Source: Stenotrophomonas nitritireducens (GTDB lineage: Bacteria; Pseudomonadota; Gammaproteobacteria; Xanthomonadales; Xanthomonadaceae). Taken from it: DNA of 64,000 bases. The notes under the pieces are model-generated. The model was not told where the DNA came from. It saw only the letters and a list, made by a program, of their open reading frames with translations, and did not search any database. Shown here piece after piece: positions 40,883 to 48,997 of this stretch. The first letter of the stretch is position 1. Each line of letters opens with the position of its first letter. The DNA lies in contig NZ_CP016756.1 of assembly GCF_001700965.1 (NCBI RefSeq), forward strand, positions 2,842,501 through 2,906,500, in the 5' to 3' direction. The position numbers and the translations under genes are program-made.

Positions 40883-42280
40883 GTGAGCAAGGCCGATGCG
40901 CAATTGTTGAGCCAGGATCTGACCGCGCAGGCGGCCCTGCTTGCAGCCGGTGAGGTCAGTTGCACGGAGCTGGTCACCCAGCAGCTGGCGGCCATCGCCG
41001 CCAGCCAGGCGCAGATCAACGCCTACATCCACGTCGATGCGGAAGGGGCATTGGCGGCGGCTGCACTGTCCGAGCGGCGCCGTCAGCGTGGTCTGCCGCG
41101 CCCGCTGGAAGGCCTGCCGATCGCGGTCAAGGACAATATCGATGTGGCCGGCATGGTCACTACCGCGGGTATGGAAACACGCCGCCACGATGCGCCCGCC
41201 GCCACCGACAACCCGGCCGTGGCCGCGTTGCGTGCGGCCGGCGCGATCATCGTCGGCAAGCTCAACATGCACGAAGCGGCGATGGGCGCCGACAACGACA
41301 ATCCGTTCTACGGCGCCTGCCACAACCCGCACCGGCACGGTTACACGCCGGGCGGTTCCAGTGGCGGCAGCGGCGCGGCGGTAGCTGCCGGTCTGTGTTC
41401 GGCGGCGCTGGGCACCGACACCATGGGCTCGGTGCGCATTCCCGCAAGTTACTGCGGCGTGGTCGGGCTCAAGCCGAGCTGGGGCGCGATCAGCACACGC
41501 GGCACCGTCGCCTTGTGCCGGAGGCTGGACCATATCGGTCCGCTGACACGTTCTGCCCGCGACCTGCGCCTGTTGCTGCAGCTGATGACCGGCTTTGATC
41601 CGGACTGCGCGCAGTCGCGCGCCATTCACTACGCAGCGCCGGACACGCTGGGCCTGCGTATCGGTGTGGTCGATTTCGGTGATGCAGCCGAGGTTGCCGC
41701 CGATGTACAGCAGGCCTTCGAGGAGGGCCTGCGGGTACTGGCCGGCTTGGGTCATCGTGTGCAGGCCTTGCCCGCACCGGCATTTGCCTCGGCCCGCGCC
41801 CGTCGCGCCGGCCTGCTGATGAGCGAGGCGGAGATGCTGGTCGAGCATGCCGATGCCTGGGCCGGCGACCGCAGCAAGTTTTCGCCGTTGCTGGTCAAGC
41901 TGATGTCCTGGGCCGAGGGCCGCAGCGCGGCTGAACTGGCCGCTGCCTCGCAATTGGCGGACCGTGGACAGGTGCAGCTGCAGCAGTGGCTGGCGCAGTG
42001 CGATGTGCTGGTGATGCCGACTGCGCCGCAACGCGCGTTCGCCTTCGGCCAACCCGCACCGGCCAGCCAGGCCGACCTCACCGCCTACGCCAACCTGGCC
42101 GGCAATCCGGCCTTGTCGGTACCGCTGCCGGTGGCCGCCGGCGAGCTGCCGGTGGGCATGCAGCTTGTCGGCAAGATCGGCGACGAGCTGAGCCTGATCG
42201 CCTTGGCGGAAGCCTTCCAGCAGGCCATCGCCTGGCAGCCGTCGCTGCCGCAGGCCTGCAGCAACTGGTGGCCGAAATGA
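40883..42280 (+). CDS. Amidase signature family enzyme
   Basis: 465 residues from GTG with ribosome site GAGGAAG. The Ser-cisSer-Lys triad is visible: K83 in P-I-A-V-K-D-N-I-D, S159/S160 in P-G-G-S-S-G-G-S-G, and S183 in G-T-D-T-M-G-S-V-R-I-P. It hydrolyses an amide to acid plus ammonia, or transfers it. No gatB or gatC adjoins, so not the glutamyl-tRNA amidotransferase. It overlaps the CaiB-type gene by ATGA. In context it may release the acid that the ligase or CoA transferase activates. Confidence 0.9.
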   Translation: MSKADAQLLSQDLTAQAALLAAGEVSCTELVTQQLAAIAASQAQINAYIHVDAEGALAAAALSERRRQRGLPRPLEGLPIAVKDNIDVAGMVTTAGMETRRHDAPAATDNPAVAALRAAGAIIVGKLNMHEAAMGADNDNPFYGACHNPHRHGYTPGGSSGGSGAAVAAGLCSAALGTDTMGSVRIPASYCGVVGLKPSWGAISTRGTVALCRRLDHIGPLTRSARDLRLLLQLMTGFDPDCAQSRAIHYAAPDTLGLRIGVVDFGDAAEVAADVQQAFEEGLRVLAGLGHRVQALPAPAFASARARRAGLLMSEAEMLVEHADAWAGDRSKFSPLLVKLMSWAEGRSAAELAAASQLADRGQVQLQQWLAQCDVLVMPTAPQRAFAFGQPAPASQADLTAYANLAGNPALSVPLPVAAGELPVGMQLVGKIGDELSLIALAEAFQQAIAWQPSLPQACSNWWPK

Positions 42281-43521
42281 AGCTGCTTGATGGTGTTCGG
42301 GTGCTGGACCTGTCACGCATCCTGGCCGGGCCCTGGGCTACCCAGGTGCTGGCCGATTTCGGCGCCGATGTGATCAAGGTCGAGCGTCCCGGTGTGGGCG
42401 ACGACACCCGTACCTGGGGGCCGCCGTACCTGAAGGATGCTGCCGGCAACGACAGCAGCGAGTCGGCGTATTACCTGTGTGCCAACCGTGGCAAGCGCTC
42501 GGTGGCGATTGATTTCACCACGGGCGAAGGGCAGGCCTTGCTGCGCGAGCTGGTGATGCATTGCGATGTGCTGGTGGAGAACTACAAGGTCGGTGGCCTG
42601 AAGAAATATGGGCTGGATTTCGCCAGCCTGCAGGCGATCAATCCCAAGCTGGTGTATTGCTCGATCACCGGCTACGGCCAGGACGGGCCTTATGCACAGC
42701 GCGCTGGCTACGACGCCGCCATCCAGGCCATCGGTGGTTTGATGAGCGTCACCGGCGAGCCCGATGGTGCGCCGGGTGCAGGCCCACAGAAAGTAGGCGT
42801 GGCCGCGACCGATCTGATGACCGGCATGTATGCGGCTACCGCAATCCTGGCCGCGTTGCGGCATGCCGAGCGCACGGGCGTAGGCCAGCAGATCGATCTG
42901 GCGCTGCTGGACACCCAGGTTGCCTGGCTGGCCAACCAGGCCTCGAATTATCTGGTGGGTGGCGTGGTGCCAACCCGCCAGGGCACGGCGCACCCGAATA
43001 TCGTGCCGTACCAGGTGATGCCGGCCGCCGATGGCTATTTCATGCTGGCCGTGGGCAATGACGGACAGTTCGCGCGCCTGTGCGAGGTGATTGGCGAGCC
43101 CGGTCTGGCCACGGATCCGCGCTATGCAACAAACAATGCGCGAGTTGCGAATCGCGAACTGTTGGTGCCGCAGCTGCAACAGATTTTGAGGACGCGGCCG
43201 GCGGCTGAGTGGTTGGCTGCGCTCGAAAAGGCGGTGGTACCGGCCAACCCGGTCAATCGCATTGATCAGGTATTCGCCGACCCGCAGGTGCAGGCGCGAG
43301 GCCTGCGCATCGAACTGCCGCATGCCGGCGGCAGCAGCGTGCCGATGGTGCGCAACCCGCTGAAATTCTCGGCCACGCCGCTGCGCTATGAGCAGGCGGC
43401 GCCGGTGCTCGGGCAGCACACGTCGGCAGTGCTGGAGGAAGTGCTCGCCATTGATGGTGAGCGGCTGCGGGTGCTGCGGGAGTTGGGGGTTGTTGGGTTT
43501 GCTGGTGAAGCTAGAAGCTAG
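42277..43521 (+). CDS. CaiB/BaiF-family (class III) CoA transferase
   Basis: 414 residues. Class III CoA transferase features: V-L-D-L-S-R-I-L-A-G-P-W near the N-terminus, I-K-V-E-R-P-G-x-G-D-D-T-R, N-R-G-K-R-S-V-A-I-D, and the catalytic Asp179 in V-A-A-T-D-L-M-T-G. It moves CoA between acids, or acts as a racemase-like member. Last gene of the operon. Its final codons E-A-R-S-stop lie inside a heptanucleotide tandem repeat, so the C-terminus could differ between strains. Confidence 0.9.
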   Translation: MKLLDGVRVLDLSRILAGPWATQVLADFGADVIKVERPGVGDDTRTWGPPYLKDAAGNDSSESAYYLCANRGKRSVAIDFTTGEGQALLRELVMHCDVLVENYKVGGLKKYGLDFASLQAINPKLVYCSITGYGQDGPYAQRAGYDAAIQAIGGLMSVTGEPDGAPGAGPQKVGVAATDLMTGMYAATAILAALRHAERTGVGQQIDLALLDTQVAWLANQASNYLVGGVVPTRQGTAHPNIVPYQVMPAADGYFMLAVGNDGQFARLCEVIGEPGLATDPRYATNNARVANRELLVPQLQQILRTRPAAEWLAALEKAVVPANPVNRIDQVFADPQVQARGLRIELPHAGGSSVPMVRNPLKFSATPLRYEQAAPVLGQHTSAVLEEVLAIDGERLRVLRELGVVGFAGEARS

Positions 43522-43538
43522 AAGCTAGAAGCTAGAAG
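43508..43538 (+). repeat. Heptanucleotide tandem repeat (GAAGCTA) over a stop codon
   Basis: AGCTAGA is repeated about four times. It includes the TAG stop of the CaiB-type gene. Seven is not a multiple of three, so gain or loss of a copy changes the reading frame at the end of the protein. Confidence 0.85.
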
Positions 43539-43542
43539 CGTT

Positions 43543-43915
43543 ACCCCTCCCCAACCCTCCCCTTGGCTGCGCCAAAGGGAGGGGCGCAAGCCTGCGATCC
43601 GTCAGATCATCGCGACCCGCTTTGCTCCCTCCCTTTGGCATAGCCAAGGGGAGGGTTGGGGAGGGGTGCTCTCGGCGATCAATCTTCAGCTGACTTATTG
43701 CCGGCTTCGCGGCTGACGCCGCTCCCACAAAAGCAGTCACGGTTCCGCGGGGGACTGGGTAGTGCCGAGCCATGCTCGGCAGGGGCGTTACCGGTGCAGC
43801 ATCTAACCTGTAGGAGCGGCGTGAGCCGCGAAGCTGGCAGCACCGAAATTACCGGTATGCCAGCAATCGGACAGGTCCATTGCTTCGCGGCTGATGCCGC
43901 TCCCACAAAACACCA
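43543..43915. repeat. Mixed repeat cluster: C-rich hairpins, SMAG copy, TGTAGGAGCGGCGT hairpins
   Basis: CCCCTCCCC...GGGAGGGG elements lie at about 43543-43586 and inverted at 43626-43668. GGCTTCGCGGCTGACGCCGCTCCCACAAA lies at 43700-43735, a single SMAG copy at 43759-43781, and an inverted hairpin pair at 43810-43915. It fills the convergent gap between the CoA transferase and trmL; no gene seen. Confidence 0.85.
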
Positions 43916-43926
43916 AACATCCAAAT

Positions 43927-44406
43927 TCACGCGCCGCCCGGAAAGCCCTGCTGTCGCCACGCTTCATACACCACCACGGCGACCGAGTTGGACAGGTTCA
44001 GGCTGCGGTTGTTGGGCTGCATCGGCAGGCGCAGGCGATGGCCATCCGGCAAGGAATCCAGCAGATCCTGCGGCAGACCACGGGTTTCCGGGCCGAACAG
44101 GAAGGCATCGCCATCGGCGAACTGCACGGTGTCATAGCGAACGCTGGAGCGGGTACTCAAGGCAAACAGCCGCTTGGGGGCGATGCGCGCCAAGGCGGTT
44201 TCCAGATCCGGATGGACCTGCATCTGTGCGTACTCGTGGTAGTCCAGGCCGGCGCGCTTGAGCTGCTTGTCACTGAGGTCGAAGCCCAAAGGCTCGATCA
44301 GGTGCAGCCGCGCGCCGGTATTGGCGCAGAGCCGGATCACGTTGCCGGTGTTCGGCGGGATCTCGGGCTGGTAAAGCACTACATCGAAAACAGGGGCAGA
44401 AGTCAT
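43927..44406 (-). CDS. trmL: tRNA (cytidine/uridine-34 2'-O)-methyltransferase
   Basis: 159 residues, the TrmL size. SPOUT methyltransferase with the deep trefoil knot: [11 protein letters not shown] near the N-terminus, F-G-P-E-T-R-G-L-P in the middle, and the SAM-binding end [15 protein letters not shown]. It methylates the wobble ribose of some tRNA-Leu species, using S-adenosylmethionine. Monocistronic. Confidence 0.93.
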   Translation of the reverse strand: MTSAPVFDVVLYQPEIPPNTGNVIRLCANTGARLHLIEPLGFDLSDKQLKRAGLDYHEYAQMQVHPDLETALARIAPKRLFALSTRSSVRYDTVQFADGDAFLFGPETRGLPQDLLDSLPDGHRLRLPMQPNNRSLNLSNSVAVVVYEAWRQQGFPGGA

Positions 44407-44443
44407 CGGCGCATTTTACGCCGGGTGTTGCGTCAAGGCTGGC

Positions 44444-44848
44444 TTAGTTCGAAACCAGCCCCTGTGCGACGACCTTGCCGATGGCTTCAGCAGCGGCTTC
44501 AGCAGCCATCGCCTGCACCTGCTCCACGTCCGGGCGGACGGTGATGGCCGGCAGCGACACCATCCAGTTGCCGGCGCGGGTGCCGATGGCGACCGGGTTG
44601 GCCGAAGCCAGCTGGCTGGCGGTCTGTTCGGCCATCAGTTCGACGATCTGGCCGACGGTCGGGCGAACCTGCACGGCAGCCAGGGTCGGGATGTTGCTGT
44701 TGGCTTCGTGCTCGGCCTGCACCATCTGATCAGCGGAGGGGCGAACCTGCACGGTTTCCAGGGTGACGATATCCGAGGCCTGGACCGAAGAAACAAAGCC
44801 GGCGCTGGCGACGAGGGCGAGGGCAATGGCGAGAGACTTGGCGTTCAT
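44444..44848 (-). CDS. Secreted protein with three VRP repeats, unknown
   Basis: 134 residues with a signal peptide (MNAKSLAIALALVASAGFVS, cleavage after VQA). The mature protein has three similar segments: L-E-T-V-Q-V-R-P-S-A-D-Q, L-A-A-V-Q-V-R-P-T-V-G-Q and L-P-A-I-T-V-R-P-D-V-E-Q, each followed by an Ala/Glu-rich helical stretch. No Cys. I do not recognise the family. The repeats suggest a short strand-helix unit duplicated twice. Monocistronic, divergent from the M16 peptidase across an AT-rich region. Confidence 0.75.
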   Translation of the reverse strand: MNAKSLAIALALVASAGFVSSVQASDIVTLETVQVRPSADQMVQAEHEANSNIPTLAAVQVRPTVGQIVELMAEQTASQLASANPVAIGTRAGNWMVSLPAITVRPDVEQVQAMAAEAAAEAIGKVVAQGLVSN

Positions 44849-45200
44849 GGCGGGACCTGTTTGGTGTGTGTGGGCAGTGGTGTGGTAGTAAGGTAGTACA
44901 GTGAATCTCGAACTGCAAGAACTTTTTCGATTTTTCTTTGTTTGTTCAGCTTTCAGTCATTTATCGTCTGAGTGGATCTTGCTGCGAGTAATAGGCAGCA
45001 GGATGCGTGCCAATCGCATCTGATTGATAAATAAGAATTTGTTGTTTCTGGAAAGTGTCCGCTGTCCGGACACCCGTCACCCAGGCAGTGACCGGACGGA
45101 CGCTGTGGCGGTCACTTCGCTACCCATGACGCATGGCGTATGCCGTTGTGACGGCGCCCGGTTAGGATCAGCGTTCACCTTCATACCCAAGGGAAATGGA
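44849..45200. promoter_or_regulatory. AT-rich divergent promoter region with an inverted repeat
   Basis: 352 bases with no supported gene. It is notably AT-rich at about 44910-45050 (TTTTTCGATTTTTCTTTG, GATAAATAAGAATTTG), suited to promoters for both flanking genes. GTGTCC and GGACAC form an inverted repeat at 45055-45073, a possible operator. Confidence 0.4.
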
Positions 45201-48056
45201 ATGAACGCAGCTATGCCCCGTACCGCCTTGTTGACCCTGGCCTTGAGTGCCGCCCTCGGCGGATTCGTCGGCGTGCCGCTGGTTGCGGAGGCCAAGCCGG
45301 CCGCCGCCGCTGCGTCGGTAGACATCCCGTATGAAGAGTTCACCCTGCCCAACGGCCTGCGCGTGGTGGTGCACACCGACCGCAAGGCGCCGATCGTGGC
45401 GGTGAACATCTGGTACCACGTTGGTGCCAAGGACGAACCGGCCGGCCGCACCGGCTTCGCGCATCTGTTTGAACACCTGATGTTCCAGCGCAGCGAAAAC
45501 CACAGCGGCGAATTCTTCGAACCCTTCAAGCAGGTCGGTGCCACCGACCAGAACGGCACCACCAATACCGACCGCACCAATTACTTCCAGAACGTGCCGA
45601 CCACCGCGCTGGACATGGCGTTGTGGATGGAATCTGACCGCATGGGCCACCTGGTGGGCGCCATCGACCAGGCGGCACTGGATGAGCAGCGCGGTGTGGT
45701 GCAGAACGAAAAGCGCCAGGGCGAGAACCAGCCCTACGGTCAGGTCTGGGACAAGCTGACCCGCGCGATGTATCCGGCCGGCCACCCGTACCATCACGGT
45801 GTGATCGGCTCGATGAACGATCTCAACGCCGCCTCGCTGGATGACGTCAAGACCTGGTTCCACACCTGGTACGGCCCGAACAATGCGGTGCTGGTGCTGG
45901 CCGGTGATATCGACGTGGCCACCGCCAAGGAAAAGGCCGCCAAGTACTTCGGTGACATTCCGGCCGGGCCGAGCATGGCGCAGCCGGCAGTGAATGTTGG
46001 CCAGCGTTCTGCCAGCACCCGCGAAGTAATGAGCGACAAGGTGCCGCAGGCGCGCATCTACCGCGCCTGGAACGTGGCCCAGGTCGGCACCACCGATATC
46101 GATCAGCTCGATCTGTTCTCCTACGTGCTGGGCGGCGCCAAGTCCTCGCGTCTGGACCAGCGCCTGCTGCACAACGACAAGCTGGTGGACAACATCAGCG
46201 CGATGACCGATGCCTCGCAGCTGGGTTCCAACTTCCTGATCATCGCCACAGTCAAGCAGGGCGTTGATCCGGCCAGGGTCGAGAAGGCCATCGACGAAGA
46301 GCTCAAGCGCCTGATCGCCGAAGGCCCGACTGCCGATGAACTGGAACGCGCCAAGGTGCAGTCGCGTGCCGGCTTCGTGCGTGGCATCGAACGCATCGGC
46401 GGTTTCGGCGGCAAGGCCGACGCGCTGGCCCAGTGCGCCGTCTATGAAGGCAACCCGGGTTGCTTCCGCACCTCGCTGGCCAATGTGGATGCCGCCACCG
46501 CGGCGGATGTAAAGGCGGCCGGTGCCAAGTGGCTGGGCGTGGGCGACCACACCATCGTGGTCGAGCCGGGCGAACGTGTTGCCCTGGCCGAGCTGCCCTC
46601 GGTCAAGCCGGCCCCGTTCAATGTACCGGCCGTGGACCCGAAGTACACCACGCTGCCAAGCCAGGTGGACCGCAGCGCCGGCGTGCCCAAGACCACCAGC
46701 TTCCCGGAACTGAAGTTCCCGCAGCTGCAGCGCGCCACGTTGAAGAACGGCACCAAAGTAGTGCTGGCCGAACGTCACGATATTCCGGTGGTGCAGTTCA
46801 GCTATGAATTCCCGGGTGGCTTCACCGCCGACCAGGGCCGCAAGCCGGGCACCGCCAACTTCACCATGGGCATGCTGGACGAAGGCGCTGGCCAGCTCGG
46901 CTCGCTGGCGTTTGCCGACGCGGTGGAACGCCTGGGTGCCAGCGTCAATGCCGGCGCTTCGCTGGATGGTTCCAGCGTGTATCTGTCGGCACTGAAGGAA
47001 AACCTGGCGCCGTCGCTGGCCCTGTACGCCGACGTGGTGCGCGCGCCGCGTTTCGATCAGAACGAGATCGACCGCATCAAGGCAACCTGGATTGCTGGCA
47101 TCCAGCAGGAAAAGGCCCAGCCCAACGCGGTGGCCATGCGCGTGCTGCCGCCGCTGCTGTACGGTGCTGGCCACCCGTATGCGATTCCGTTCACCGGCAG
47201 CGGCAACGAAGCGGCGATCCAGTCGCTGACCCGCGAAGACCTGACCTCCTTCCACAAGCAGTGGCTGCGTCCGGAAGGCGCCACCCTGATCGTGGTCGGC
47301 GACACCACCTTGAAGGACATCGTGCCGCTGCTGGAACGCAGCTTCGGTGACTGGAAGGGCGAGGGCGCCGCACCCAAGGTGCAGGCCCCGAACAATGTGG
47401 ACCGTCCGCAGACCGCACGCGTGTTCCTGATCGACCAGCCGGGCGCGGTGCAGGCCAACCTGTTCGCCGGTGAAGTGGCGCCGTCGACGATGGACCCGGG
47501 CACCACCCGTTTCGACATTGCCAATGGCGTGCTCGGTGGCGACTTCACCTCGCGCCTGAACATGAACCTGCGTGAGGACAAGCATTGGTCCTACGGCGCG
47601 CGTTCGTCGGCCTCCAATGCCCTGGGCCAGCGCCCGTGGATGGCGGTTGCACCGGTGCAGATCGACAAGACCGGTGAGGCGATGAAGGAAATGAACGCCG
47701 AGATCAGCCAGTTCGCCAGCGGCCAGCGCCCGCCCACCGATGCCGAAGTCAGCCGCATCCGCAACATCCAGACGCTGAGCCTGCCCGGTGCCTACGAAAC
47801 CGCATCGGCGGTGATGAGCACCATCGGTGGCATCGTGCGTTATGGCCGTCCGGACGACTATGTGTTCAAGCGCAAGGCCGAGATCGAAGCGATGACCCCG
47901 GCGCAGGTAGCCGAAGCGGCCAAGATCCTGGATCCGTCCAAGCTGACCTGGGTGGTCGTAGGCGACCTGAAGCAGACCGAAGCCCCGGTACGCGCACTGA
48001 AGCTGGGCGAAGTAACGGTGATCGACGCCGACGGCAAGCCGGTGGTGAAGAAGTAA
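45201..48056 (+). CDS. Secreted M16-family zinc metallopeptidase, two-domain
   Basis: 951 residues, two M16 units in one chain. Signal peptide MNAAMPRTALLTLALSAALG, cleavage near VAEA. The N-terminal unit has the inverted zinc motif H88-L-F-E91-H92 and the distal Glu170 in V-V-Q-N-E-K-R-Q-G-E-N. The C-terminal unit (from about residue 500) lacks this motif, as usual. Ribosome site AAGGGAAATGGA supports 45201; the frame is open upstream for 177 bases without homology. Probably a periplasmic peptidase degrading small peptides. A C-rich hairpin array follows. Confidence 0.93.
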   Translation: MNAAMPRTALLTLALSAALGGFVGVPLVAEAKPAAAAASVDIPYEEFTLPNGLRVVVHTDRKAPIVAVNIWYHVGAKDEPAGRTGFAHLFEHLMFQRSENHSGEFFEPFKQVGATDQNGTTNTDRTNYFQNVPTTALDMALWMESDRMGHLVGAIDQAALDEQRGVVQNEKRQGENQPYGQVWDKLTRAMYPAGHPYHHGVIGSMNDLNAASLDDVKTWFHTWYGPNNAVLVLAGDIDVATAKEKAAKYFGDIPAGPSMAQPAVNVGQRSASTREVMSDKVPQARIYRAWNVAQVGTTDIDQLDLFSYVLGGAKSSRLDQRLLHNDKLVDNISAMTDASQLGSNFLIIATVKQGVDPARVEKAIDEELKRLIAEGPTADELERAKVQSRAGFVRGIERIGGFGGKADALAQCAVYEGNPGCFRTSLANVDAATAADVKAAGAKWLGVGDHTIVVEPGERVALAELPSVKPAPFNVPAVDPKYTTLPSQVDRSAGVPKTTSFPELKFPQLQRATLKNGTKVVLAERHDIPVVQFSYEFPGGFTADQGRKPGTANFTMGMLDEGAGQLGSLAFADAVERLGASVNAGASLDGSSVYLSALKENLAPSLALYADVVRAPRFDQNEIDRIKATWIAGIQQEKAQPNAVAMRVLPPLLYGAGHPYAIPFTGSGNEAAIQSLTREDLTSFHKQWLRPEGATLIVVGDTTLKDIVPLLERSFGDWKGEGAAPKVQAPNNVDRPQTARVFLIDQPGAVQANLFAGEVAPSTMDPGTTRFDIANGVLGGDFTSRLNMNLREDKHWSYGARSSASNALGQRPWMAVAPVQIDKTGEAMKEMNAEISQFASGQRPPTDAEVSRIRNIQTLSLPGAYETASAVMSTIGGIVRYGRPDDYVFKRKAEIEAMTPAQVAEAAKILDPSKLTWVVVGDLKQTEAPVRALKLGEVTVIDADGKPVVKK

Positions 48057-48084
48057 CAACAGGCAAGCAGCGTAGCCTTCGGCT

Positions 48085-48475
48085 TGAGCCCCTCTCCCGT
48101 ATACGGGAGAGGGGTTGGGGTGAGGGCGGCTTTAGCTAGTAGAGCCCCTTTCGAGCATGGCTCGGCACTACAGTTTTCACCCCTTCCCTTTCGCGCAGCG
48201 AAGGGGAGGGCTGGGGAGGGGTAGTTTTTTCTTTAAGCCCCTCTCCCGCGTGCGGGAGAGGGGTTGGGGTGAGGGCGGCTTTAGCTAGTAGAGCCCCCGC
48301 CGAGCATGGCTCGGCACTACAGGTTTCGCCCCCCTCCCTTTCGCGCAGCGAAGGGGAGGGCTGGGGAGAGGTAGTTTTTTTCTTTAAGCCCCTCTCCCGC
48401 GTGCGGGAGAGGGGGTTGGGGTGAGGGCGGTTTTCGCTGGTAAAGCCCTTGCCGAGCATGGCTCGGCACTACAGG
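48085..48475. repeat. Three tandem ~150-bp composite repeats with SMAG copies
   Basis: CCCCTCTCCCG starts recur at about 48089, 48238 and 48389. Each unit holds a CCCCTCTCCCG...CGGGAGAGGGG hairpin, GAGGGCGGYTTT, a SMAG half (CGAGCATGGCTCGGCACTAC at about 48151, 48301 and 48452) and, between units, CCCTTTCGCGCAGCGAAGGGGAGGG. No gene in the 500-base gap. Confidence 0.88.
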
Positions 48476-48557
48476 ACGGACCATCCCAAACCTTGGGATC
48501 ACCACCTGTTCATCCTTTCCCGGCACAATCCGTTCTGATCTTCACAAGGAATAGTCC

Positions 48558-48875
48558 ATGCGCGTCCTGCTTCTGTCCGCCCTGATCGCCAGCACCGCCG
48601 CCTGCACCTGGGTGCCGATTGAGTCCGGCGGCAAAGCCGTACGTGTGCTGCCCGCCGGGCCGGTGGCCCCGGGCTGCGTGACCAAGGGCGAAATCGTGGT
48701 GTCGGTGAAGAACAAGGTCGGTTTCTACAACCGCAATCCGCTGCGCGTGCAGGAGGAACTGGAAACCCTGGCCCGCAACGAGGCCCCCAGCGCGGGCGCC
48801 AACGCGGTGCAGGCCAGTGGCCAGCCGGACGACGGCAGCCAACGCTTTGCCGCCTTCCAGTGCCCGCCGCGCTGA
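48558..48875 (+). CDS. DUF4156 lipoprotein
   Basis: 105 residues. A lipoprotein signal, L-I-A-S-T-A-A-C16, is followed by a domain with two Cys (P-G-C-V-T-K-G and F-Q-C-P-P-R), K-G-E-I-V-V-S-V-K and L-A-R-N-E-A-P-S-A-G-A-N-A-V, matching DUF4156, a small family of unknown function reminiscent of RcsF-type folds. Probably anchored in the outer membrane. It starts 16 bases after AGGAA-like signals and is separate from oleA. Confidence 0.8.
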   Translation: MRVLLLSALIASTAACTWVPIESGGKAVRVLPAGPVAPGCVTKGEIVVSVKNKVGFYNRNPLRVQEELETLARNEAPSAGANAVQASGQPDDGSQRFAAFQCPPR

Positions 48876-48997
48876 GCGCAAAGGCCGTCTTGCGGGCCTG
48901 GCGGCTCCATACGCCGGGCCGCCTATTTGTAAAGATGCGGTAAAAAGGCGCAGGGGCTAGAATAGCGACCCCTTCGCCTGAGTCTTGGCGCTTTCTG

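Noticed and set aside
45168..48059. A 963-codon open frame on the minus strand opposite the M16 peptidase gene
   Set aside because: It mirrors a well-supported gene with signal peptide and HxxEH motif; the product is His/Arg/Gly-rich without family features. It is a by-product of high GC in the third codon position.
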